DNA from: JAJDXW01 sp965214795
GTDB taxonomy: Bacteria > Pseudomonadota > Gammaproteobacteria > HK1
Direction: 5' to 3'
NCBI GenBank assembly: GCA_965214795.1
Contig: OZ243976.1
Coordinates: forward strand, 1,178,001 to 1,242,000
DNA length: 64,000 nucleotides
In this document: piece after piece, positions 16,462-24,382 of the stretch
Position numbering within the stretch: position 1 is the first letter of the stretch
Layout of the letters: each line of letters begins with the position of its first letter
Translations under genes and position numbers: made by a program
Notes under the pieces: model-generated
What the model was told of the DNA's origin: nothing
Seen by the model: only the letters and a program-made list of their open reading frames with translations
The model's database searches: none

Positions 16462-16700
16462 TCAATCGCCACTTTGACCCACCTGCGCTGGAATGCGCTC
16501 TATTGGCATAAAATATTGTAAATTATCTAATTTTTCTCGTTTCAAGATCTATCTCGGCCCTTGAATCCATGCCCTGGATGCGCTTCAATGCGCCCTGGTT
16601 TCAGTCGGTCGCTTTCGGTTTGCTTACTTGGCCTGTAGCCGATTCCGACCGGCTCGAACCGGATTCCAACACTCGTGCGCCACTGTCGAGGAACGAGCTC

Positions 16701-17165
16701 ATGCCCGAACGCCAGTACCGGACCCTCACCAAGCGTATCGTGGATCGCCTCGCGGTCAACGGCAAGGACGCGGTGTTCTGGGATTCGGACCTGCCCGGTT
16801 TCGGGCTCCGCGTCTACCCCTCGGGGCGCAAGGTCTACGTGGTCCAGGCCCGCAACAACGGCAAGTCGACACGCGCGACCGTCGGCCGGCACGGGGACAT
16901 CTCGCCCGACGAGGTGCGCAGGGACGCGGCGAAGCTCCTCGCGCGCATCAAGGCCAGACAACCCATCGTCGAGCCGGAACCCCAACTCGCTCCGACCGTT
17001 GCCGACCTCGCCGAGCGCTACGAGCGCGAGTACGTTGCGCTGGCATCGCTGCCCCGCGTCTCCGGCAATCGGTGGGTGTTCCCCGGCAGGAAGAAGAGCA
17101 CCCATCAGGTCAACATCAACGATTCCTGGGACCGCGTGCGCAAGCACGCCGGCCTCGACGGCGAA
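16701..17165 (+). pseudogene. Tyrosine integrase, internally deleted (first copy)
   Basis: ATG 16701 follows GAGGAAC. Residues 1-90 (LTKRIVDRLAVNGKDAVFWD, LPGFGLRVYPSGRKVY, TVGRHGDISPDEVRRDAAKL) are the arm-type DUF4102 domain of P4-like integrases. PTVADLAERYEREYVA begins the core-binding domain. The sequence then jumps to SGNRWVFPGRKKSTHQVNIN, part of the catalytic domain just before the H-x-x-R box, and that box and the tyrosine are missing. The gene has therefore lost most of its middle and its active site. It lies inside the island between the uvrD repeats. Confidence 0.78.
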
Positions 17166-17206
17166 GGTCGCCGGGAGCATCGGCGCGGACATTCTGGAGT
17201 AGGACG

Positions 17207-18031
17207 ATGGCAAGGCTCGACAGCGCGACGATTTCCCGGCGGACCGTGGAGGCGCTGCCGGTCGGAGACCGCGAGGCAGTCTACTGGAACCGGGAGCTTC
17301 AAGGCTTCGGCGTGAGGGTCTATCCGTCGGGGTCCAGGGTCTACCGGGTGCAGACGCGGGCGGGCGGGAAGTCGCGGCGGCTGAACGTGGGACGGCACGG
17401 GCTGATCTCGGCGGAGCAGGCGCGACGCAAGGCGGCGCGGATCATCGCTGACATCAAGGCCGGCAACGAGCCGGTGCTCGACAAGGGGGCGTCCGGCGCC
17501 GACGCTGGCCCCACGGTCGCCGACGTGGCGGAGCGCTACATGCGTGAGCACGTGATGGTGCGCTGTAAGCCGACGACGGTGCGGCACTGCCGGCACGCGC
17601 TCGACCGTCACCTGCTGCCGACGCTGGGCACGCTACGCCTTGGGGAGATCGGGCGCGAGCGGGTCGCGGCCCTGCACTACAGCCTGCACGAGACGCCGGT
17701 TATGGCGAACCAGATCGTCGACATGCTCTCGCGGCTGTTCTACGCTGCCGAGGGGTGGGGCATCGTGCCCGAGGGCGGCAACCCGTGCCGGTTCGTGCAC
17801 AAGTACAAGGAGCGCAGTTGCGAGCGCTTCCTCTCGGAAGGAGTAGCCAAAGACACGGTGTACCGCTGGGTCGACACGCAGGGTCTGCCTGCCCACCGCG
17901 TTGGTCGGCTGTTCCGATTCAGGCTTTCGCAGGTGGACGAGTGGGTCGAGAACAGCGCCGACCATGTGGCTGCAAGCCGTAAATCGGGTAGGGCGGACAC
18001 CAAAGGACGGAACGATCTGGACAATGGTTGA
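17207..18031 (+). CDS. Integrase N-terminal half fused to an excisionase-type HTH domain
   Basis: ATG 17207; 274 residues. Residues 1-85 are an arm-type DUF4102 domain (DREAVYWNRELQGFGVRVYP, NVGRHGLISAEQARRKA). Residues 105-205 are the SAM-like core-binding domain (PTVADVAERYMREHV, LHETPVMANQIVDMLSRLFY, NPCRFVHKYKERSCERFL). Where the catalytic domain should begin, the frame passes into GVAKDTVYRWVDTQGLPAHR and VGRLFRFRLSQVDEWVENSA. That is an HTH_17/MerR-like excisionase domain of the kind often placed at the head of defence operons. A deletion has evidently joined the two genes in frame. It cannot recombine DNA but may still bind it, and its stop overlaps the helicase start by 8 bases. Confidence 0.75.
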   Translation: MARLDSATISRRTVEALPVGDREAVYWNRELQGFGVRVYPSGSRVYRVQTRAGGKSRRLNVGRHGLISAEQARRKAARIIADIKAGNEPVLDKGASGADAGPTVADVAERYMREHVMVRCKPTTVRHCRHALDRHLLPTLGTLRLGEIGRERVAALHYSLHETPVMANQIVDMLSRLFYAAEGWGIVPEGGNPCRFVHKYKERSCERFLSEGVAKDTVYRWVDTQGLPAHRVGRLFRFRLSQVDEWVENSADHVAASRKSGRADTKGRNDLDNG

Positions 18032-21000
18032 GCATCCCCTTGCAGCGCGGATCGGGAACCGGGTGTCTCTCACCGGGCACTTCGACGTGCCCGTCGTCCT
18101 GGAGGATGTGCGGCCGTTGGGCGCAGACGGGTCCGCCGGATACGAGTGCCGCGTCCGCCTGCCCGACGGCGCGCTCGAGGAGGCAGTCATCGCGCCCGAC
18201 GAGGCTGCTGCGATTCTCGGTACGGAAGCGGCGCGAGAGAATGCGGCGCCTCGACCCGCGGACGCGAACCGCCTGCGACTCCTTGTCGAATCTGTCCGTA
18301 TTCGTCTCGCCTACGCCTACGACCGGCAGTTCGCGGTGAGCCTGTCCGGCATCAGGACGCTGCCGCACCAGATTGAAGCGGTCTACATGAAGATGCTGCC
18401 GCAGCCACGCTTGCGGTTTCTTCTAGCCGACGACCCCGGGGCGGGCAAGACGATCATGGCCGGCTTGCTGATCAAGGAACTCAAGCTGCGCGAGGCCATC
18501 GAGCGCTGCCTCATCCTCGTCCCCGCGCCGCTGACCATTCAGTGGCAGGATGAGCTGCTGCGCTTCTTCAACGAGCCGTTTCAGATCATCCACTCGGCGA
18601 ACGACCAGCAGCAACTCCTGAACCTTTGGAAGCGGGAGCGCCAAGTCGTCTCATCCATCGACTACGCCAAGCAGGACGATGTCCGCGAGCGTGTATGGCA
18701 GCAACGGTGGGACCTCATCATCATCGACGAAGCGCACAAATGCAGTGCCTACACGAAACGCGCGTCGGGACGCGAGGACGAAGTCGAACGCACGAAGCGG
18801 TATCAACTCGCGGAGCGCCTATCCGAGCAGTGCGACAGCCTGCTGCTGCTGACAGCCACCCCGCATCACGGCGACGACGACCGGTTCGCGCACTTCATCC
18901 GCTTGCTCGACCGTGACCTGTTTCCCGAACCTCACCGATTCGGCGAGGCCGCCGGGCGCATCCGCCGCGACATCCTCAAGCTCGGAGAGGACTGCCCCTG
19001 GTCGCTTCGCCGGTTGAAGGAAGACCTGAAGGACGTGCGCGGCCGCCGTCTGTTTCCGGATCGCCACGTCCAGACGGTGAGCTTCGCGCTCGGCCCGGAG
19101 GAGTACACCATCTACAAGGCGGTGACTGCCTACATCAACGAATTCCTGCCGCAGGCGACGGGCCGCCGCAAGAACAGCGTTGCGCTGGCGCGCACTGTGT
19201 TCCAGCGTCGTCTCGCGAGCTCGACGCACGCGATCCACGAGTCGCTCCGCCGCCGCAGGAAGAAGCTCGACGACCTGCTCCGCGAACTCGAAGGGCTTCC
19301 TCCCGCCCAGCGAGCGCGCCGCCTCGCGCAACTGCAGGGCCGGCTGTCGGATACCGAGCAGGACGAAGACGACCTCGATGAAGCCATCCGCGACGTGCTC
19401 ATTGACGAGGCGACCACCGCCGCCGAGCTGGACCAGCTCCGCGCCGAGCTTGCCGAGCTTCGCGATCTCGTGGCCCAGGTCGGGCGGGTCCGGGAAAGTG
19501 GACGCGATTCGAAACTGGTCGCCCTGCGCGAGTGCGTGCAGAGATCGGAGTTCGACGAGCTGAAGGACGGACGCGGCAAGCTCCTGCTTTTCACCGAACA
19601 CCGAGACACGCTCAACTACCTGCGCGAGCACCTCGAGGCGTGGGGCTACTCGACCTGCCAGATACACGGTGGGATGAATCCGCGCGAGCGCAAGCAGGCC
19701 CAGGAGGATTTCCGCACGAGCCGCCAGATCTGCGTGGCCACGGAAGCGGCCGGCGAAGGCATCAACCTCCAGTTCTGCCACCTGATGATCAACTACGACC
19801 TGCCCTGGAACCCGACCCGCCTCGAGCAGCGCTTGGGCCGCATCCACCGCATTGGACAAACGCGCGACGTGTATGCGTTCAACTTCGTGGCGACATCCTC
19901 GAAGGATGGCCAGCCGGTCATCGAGGGACGCATCCTCGAACGACTCCTCGGCAAGTTGGACCGCATGCGCGAGGCGCTCGGAGATCGAGTGTTCGACGTG
20001 GTCGGCGAAGTGCTCTCGCTGAACAAGGTCAACCTGCCGGACATGCTCCGAGAGGTGGCTTACGAACCGAGACGGCTGGACGACTATCTCGACGTGATCG
20101 ACCGCATCGACCCCGATCTCCTCGGCCGCTACGAGGAGGCAACCGGCATCGCGCTGGCACGTGGGCAAGTGGACTTTTCGGCCTTCGCCCAGGCCAATCT
20201 GGAGGCCGAGGAGCGCCGTCTCATGCCGCGCTATGTGGAGTCCCACTTCGTGAGCGCCGCAAAGGCCGTGGGCCTCCGCATGGAGGCGAGGGCCGACGGA
20301 CTCTGGCGGATCGAGCACGTGCGCGCCGATCTCCGCTCCGAACGCCTCTCCGCCGTGCGGCGCCTGGGCGCACCGGACGCGAGCTACCGCAAGCTGACCT
20401 TCTACAAGGAGCACCTGGAACAGGATCAGCACCTCGATGCCGTGCTGGTCGGCCCCGGCCATGCCGTCTACGCCGCAGTCGACGAGAAACTGAACGAATT
20501 GCTTCACGATGCTGTGAGGCGCACCGCCGTCTATGTGGACTCGATGACTGCGGCACCATACCGGCTGCACTTCTACGAGATCACGGTCCGGGGCCAGTCG
20601 GCCAAGGGAGAGCCAACGACCATCCATGCCGAGCTCGCAGCCGTGCGCGAGGAGGTCGCCGAAGGCGTCGCCGACACAGAGCGGTTCGAGGTAGTTCCCG
20701 CCGACATCCTGATCGACCTTCCGGAACATCCGCGCCCGCCGGAGACGCTTCCCGAAATCAGCTTCGAACTCGTCAGCGACTACATCAAAACCACGGTCCA
20801 GATGGAACGCCGCAGCGCTGCGCGGGACGAGCGGAGTCGCTACGCGCATGTCGCGCGCGACTATCTCGAGAAGTCTTTCGACGCGCGAGTGAGGGCCGCA
20901 CAGAACCGCGTGATGCGGCTGAAGAGCCGCGAGCCGACAGAGCCGGAAGTTGGCCTAGCGCGGCAGCGGGCGGAGCAAGACTTGGCCGACCTCGAACGCA

Positions 21001-21578
21001 CTCGACGGGAACGCATCGCCGGCGTCGACCGGCTCCGCGTGGCCCGCCACGGCCCGGTGCGCCATGTCGCCAGTTGTCTGGTGTTGCCGCCCGACTCGGC
21101 AATCGACAGCTTCCCGGAATTGGCCGAGGAACAGGATGCAGGACTGAAGCGCCGGATCGAGCTTGCCGCCGAGGACGTCGTCGTTGCGCACGAAGAGGCC
21201 CGAAACCGCGACTGCGAGCGGGTGGGCCATCTCAAGATCGGCTTCGACATCCGCAGTCTGGCGGCCCCGGATCCGCAGACCGGATACCGCGACCCGGTGG
21301 CCGGCGTGCGGCGCATCGAGGTCAAGGGCCGCAGAGCAGGCCGTCCGGTCAGGCTCACCACGAACGAGTGGTACAAGGCGCAGCAGCTCGGGGACACCTA
21401 TTGGCTCTACGTGGTCTGGGATCCGCTCGAGAACCCGGAGGCCATGCCTATCATGGTTCAGAACCCTGCCAAACATCTGGATTACGCGAAGAAGGAGGTC
21501 GTCGCCGCACGCTACTACGACGTTCCGGCGAACGCTGTCGAACAAGCGGCGCGCAGCCAACAGGAAGGTGCCGCGTGA
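18024..21578 (+). CDS. DrmD-like SNF2-family helicase with DUF3883-like C terminus
   Basis: A 1184-residue superfamily 2 ATPase from ATG 18024. Motif I is LADDPGAGKT (about 132-141), motif II IIIDEAHKC (about 233), motif III LLTATPHHGD, motif IV region IHGGMNPRERKQAQ (about 547), motif V EAAGEGINLQF (about 574) and motif VI EQRLGRIHRIGQ (about 606). A charged coiled-coil region lies around 400-500. Near residue 1097, GVRRIEVKGRRAGRPVRLTT and NEWYKAQQLGDTYWLYVVW form a DUF3883-type domain thought to be nuclease-related. Order and partners resemble DISARM DrmD and the DUF1156/DUF499 systems. Its stop overlaps the methylase GTG (GTGA). Confidence 0.88.
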   Translation: MVEHPLAARIGNRVSLTGHFDVPVVLEDVRPLGADGSAGYECRVRLPDGALEEAVIAPDEAAAILGTEAARENAAPRPADANRLRLLVESVRIRLAYAYDRQFAVSLSGIRTLPHQIEAVYMKMLPQPRLRFLLADDPGAGKTIMAGLLIKELKLREAIERCLILVPAPLTIQWQDELLRFFNEPFQIIHSANDQQQLLNLWKRERQVVSSIDYAKQDDVRERVWQQRWDLIIIDEAHKCSAYTKRASGREDEVERTKRYQLAERLSEQCDSLLLLTATPHHGDDDRFAHFIRLLDRDLFPEPHRFGEAAGRIRRDILKLGEDCPWSLRRLKEDLKDVRGRRLFPDRHVQTVSFALGPEEYTIYKAVTAYINEFLPQATGRRKNSVALARTVFQRRLASSTHAIHESLRRRRKKLDDLLRELEGLPPAQRARRLAQLQGRLSDTEQDEDDLDEAIRDVLIDEATTAAELDQLRAELAELRDLVAQVGRVRESGRDSKLVALRECVQRSEFDELKDGRGKLLLFTEHRDTLNYLREHLEAWGYSTCQIHGGMNPRERKQAQEDFRTSRQICVATEAAGEGINLQFCHLMINYDLPWNPTRLEQRLGRIHRIGQTRDVYAFNFVATSSKDGQPVIEGRILERLLGKLDRMREALGDRVFDVVGEVLSLNKVNLPDMLREVAYEPRRLDDYLDVIDRIDPDLLGRYEEATGIALARGQVDFSAFAQANLEAEERRLMPRYVESHFVSAAKAVGLRMEARADGLWRIEHVRADLRSERLSAVRRLGAPDASYRKLTFYKEHLEQDQHLDAVLVGPGHAVYAAVDEKLNELLHDAVRRTAVYVDSMTAAPYRLHFYEITVRGQSAKGEPTTIHAELAAVREEVAEGVADTERFEVVPADILIDLPEHPRPPETLPEISFELVSDYIKTTVQMERRSAARDERSRYAHVARDYLEKSFDARVRAAQNRVMRLKSREPTEPEVGLARQRAEQDLADLERTRRERIAGVDRLRVARHGPVRHVASCLVLPPDSAIDSFPELAEEQDAGLKRRIELAAEDVVVAHEEARNRDCERVGHLKIGFDIRSLAAPDPQTGYRDPVAGVRRIEVKGRRAGRPVRLTTNEWYKAQQLGDTYWLYVVWDPLENPEAMPIMVQNPAKHLDYAKKEVVAARYYDVPANAVEQAARSQQEGAA

Positions 21579-24382
21579 TAACCGACGATCGTCGCCTGAT
21601 CGAGGACTACCTGCCGCTGGATGTGCTCAACGCCATCGCGTCAAATGAGAAGCTGCATCCGCGGCGCTACGTGGAACTGGTCCACTACTGGCCCGCCCGC
21701 CGTCCGATCACCGCGTGTCGGGCTACGATCTACGCGGCGCTGGCGCCGTCGTCGCACACGCACGCCGAGCGAGACGAAGCCGCATCCTTCGTTGCGAAGC
21801 TCGCTGCCTACCGGCCCGATCCCGGCACGATTTCCGAGGCGCGCAGGCGGATCAAGGAGTTGTACGGCGGGCGGGCGCCCAAAGTCCTCGACATGTTCGC
21901 CGGTGGCGGGGCCATTCCGCTCGAAGCCGCGCGACTTGGCTGCGAGAGCCATGCCGTGGACTACAACCCGGTCGCCCATCTGATTGAGCTGTGCACGCTC
22001 GTCTACCCGCAGTCTTTTGGCGCGAAGCTGGCGGACGACTTCGAGCGCTGGAGCGTCATAGTGCTGGACCGGATGCGCGACGAGATCGGCGACCTCTATC
22101 CGCCGATCGAGATGCCGCAGACTGAGGACGTCGCCCGCCAGGACTTGCTTTTCGACAATGCAGAATTGGTATCCGGCGCCCGCGCCGACCCTGTGGCCTA
22201 CATTTGGGCACGTACCGTCCCGTGCCGACGCCCCGGCTGTGCAGCGCCCGTCCCGCTGGTGCGGCAGTCGTGGCTGAGAAAGAAGGGCGGCGCCATTGCC
22301 GCCGTGCCGAGAATCGAGGATGGCGACCGCCTGTGCTGGGACATCGTCTCGGGCTCCACCGCCCGCGCCGTCTCCCAGCAGACCGGGCAGACCGGTTCGG
22401 GACAGGCGGTATGCGTGGCCTGCAACACTCCGGTGCCCGCCGACTACGTCAAGGAGATGGCGGTCGCCGGACAGATGGGGGAATCGCTTGCCGCGGTCGT
22501 GGCCGCGCTGCCACCAAAGAAGCCCAAAGGCAAGAAGCGTCACAAGGTATTTCTTGGACCAGACTCAACACAACCACCGAACGACAGCGCTCTTCATCGT
22601 CGCCTGGAGGATGTTATCGCGGAATCATCCCTTGCGCCTTTGGACGAAGAAATGAACACGTCTGACTCGACGACAGTAGCCGGTCGAGGTTACGGGATTT
22701 CGCTTTGGCAGGAGCTGTTCACCCCCCGGCAACTGCTCGTCCTTTTCGCCCTCATCAAGCATATTCGCCGTGCGCATGGCGAGATGATCGCCGACGGCAT
22801 GCCGGAGGACAAAGCGCGCGCGTTGACGACCTTCTTCGCGATGGCGTTCGGACGCCTCGTGATCATTTTCAACAAGTTCTCACGGTGGGAACCTAAAGAT
22901 CAGATCACACGGGGTGCTGTTGGCGATCGGCAAGCACTCAAAATGATCTACGACTTCTCAGAGATCAACCCTTTCGCGGCTACTACGGGAAGTCTCCCGT
23001 TCGCGCTGGATCGCGAGGCTTTTTGCATTCGGGAGCTCGCAATGGTCGGAAGCGCGTCCGTCGTAACACGCGGCAACGCGGAGAAGCTGTTCTTCGACGA
23101 CGAGACGTTCGACGCGGTGGTCACCGATCCGCCCTACTACAGCAGCATCTACTACGCCGACCTCTCGGCGTTCTTCTATGTCTGGCTGAAACGGATCGTC
23201 GGCGACCTCTACCCGGATCACTTCGCCCTTCCCGCCCCGCCCAAGCGGCGGGAAGCCGTGGCGCAGCCGAGCGAGCACGGCGGCGATGCGAACAAGGCCA
23301 CGGAGCACTACGAGGGCCTGATGCGCAACTCCCTGGCCGAGGCTCGTCGCGTCCTGAAACCCGGCGCTCCGCTGGTCTGCGTTTACGCCCACCGGACGAC
23401 CGAGGGCTGGGCGACGCTGATCCGTGCGCTTGTCGGCGCGGGCATGACCGTGACCGAGGCTTGGCCAGTACAGACGGAGTCACGTGGCCGCGTCAACGCG
23501 CTCGGCGCCGCAGCGCTCTCCGACAGCATCTTCTTCGTCGCGCGCCGACGCGAACAGGCCGTCGTCGGGCAGTACGAATCGGAGGTCGAGCCGCAGCTCC
23601 ACCAGATCGCGCGCGAGCGTGTGAAGACCCTGTGGAACGGTGGCAAGGGTATCGGCGGCGCTGATCTGCTGATGGCAGCCGTCGGTGCCGGGTTGCGCGC
23701 CTATACGCAGTTTGCCCGGGTCGACTACGCCAACGGCGAGCCAGTCTCCGCCGAGCAGTACCTGCGCGATGTCGAAGGGGTCGTGCTCGACGTGATGCTC
23801 GATGAGATCTTCGGCCTGCGCGGCGCGGCGGTCGCTGCCGTCGATTCCATAACCCGGTTTTACATCTTGTGGCGGTTCACCTACCGCGAATCTGCTATCG
23901 AGGCCGGCGACGCCTACGTCTTCTGCTACCCGCAAGGCATCGAGATCGACGGCCCGGAAGGACTGACGGGCACCGCCCCGAAGCTTGTCGAGAAGTCCGG
24001 CAGCAAGTTCCGTGTGCGCAATTACACTGAGCGTGGCGATGACGACGCGCTCGGCCTCCCTGCAAACGGCAAGGCCGCGCCGCTGGTCGACGCGCTGCAC
24101 CGACTGCTCTACCTGCTCGACAAGCGGCCGGTTGCGGTCCGGGACTACCTCGACGCGGTCCGCCCGAACGGGGAACAGCTTCGACTGGTTACACAGGCGT
24201 TATCGGCCCCGGTGCTCGGGCGACCGGATGCGCCGGATGCGTCGCCGAGTGCCGAACTTGGCGCGCTCACGCGGCTGAACGCCAACTGGCGGACCGTCGT
24301 CGAGGGAGCCGCGTACGCGCACGAAGTGGAGTCGTTGGCAACCGGGCGCCAGGACCTGTTCAGCGGAGATGAATCTCGATGA
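21575..24382 (+). CDS. DUF1156-family DNA methylase
   Basis: A 935-residue protein with GTG start at 21575. The DUF1156 N terminus is PRRYVELVHYWPARRPITAC. The SAM-binding motif DMFAGGGAIPLEAARLGCES lies near residue 106 and the catalytic motif DPPYYSSIYYADLS near 517, giving the order of an N6-adenine or N4-cytosine amino-methylase. RCRRPGCAAP-type cysteines (about 212-216 and 287-290) suggest a zinc ribbon between them. Such large methylases mark self DNA in phage-defence operons. It overlaps the helicase gene by GTGA and the DUF499 gene by ATGA, so the three are translated together. Confidence 0.9.
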   Translation: MITDDRRLIEDYLPLDVLNAIASNEKLHPRRYVELVHYWPARRPITACRATIYAALAPSSHTHAERDEAASFVAKLAAYRPDPGTISEARRRIKELYGGRAPKVLDMFAGGGAIPLEAARLGCESHAVDYNPVAHLIELCTLVYPQSFGAKLADDFERWSVIVLDRMRDEIGDLYPPIEMPQTEDVARQDLLFDNAELVSGARADPVAYIWARTVPCRRPGCAAPVPLVRQSWLRKKGGAIAAVPRIEDGDRLCWDIVSGSTARAVSQQTGQTGSGQAVCVACNTPVPADYVKEMAVAGQMGESLAAVVAALPPKKPKGKKRHKVFLGPDSTQPPNDSALHRRLEDVIAESSLAPLDEEMNTSDSTTVAGRGYGISLWQELFTPRQLLVLFALIKHIRRAHGEMIADGMPEDKARALTTFFAMAFGRLVIIFNKFSRWEPKDQITRGAVGDRQALKMIYDFSEINPFAATTGSLPFALDREAFCIRELAMVGSASVVTRGNAEKLFFDDETFDAVVTDPPYYSSIYYADLSAFFYVWLKRIVGDLYPDHFALPAPPKRREAVAQPSEHGGDANKATEHYEGLMRNSLAEARRVLKPGAPLVCVYAHRTTEGWATLIRALVGAGMTVTEAWPVQTESRGRVNALGAAALSDSIFFVARRREQAVVGQYESEVEPQLHQIARERVKTLWNGGKGIGGADLLMAAVGAGLRAYTQFARVDYANGEPVSAEQYLRDVEGVVLDVMLDEIFGLRGAAVAAVDSITRFYILWRFTYRESAIEAGDAYVFCYPQGIEIDGPEGLTGTAPKLVEKSGSKFRVRNYTERGDDDALGLPANGKAAPLVDALHRLLYLLDKRPVAVRDYLDAVRPNGEQLRLVTQALSAPVLGRPDAPDASPSAELGALTRLNANWRTVVEGAAYAHEVESLATGRQDLFSGDESR

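Noticed and set aside
19532..21574. In-frame extension upstream of the DUF1156 methylase inside the helicase gene
   Set aside because: The extension is Arg/Ala/Pro-rich shadow translation of the helicase. The methylase proper begins at GTG 21575 with a normal 4-base overlap.
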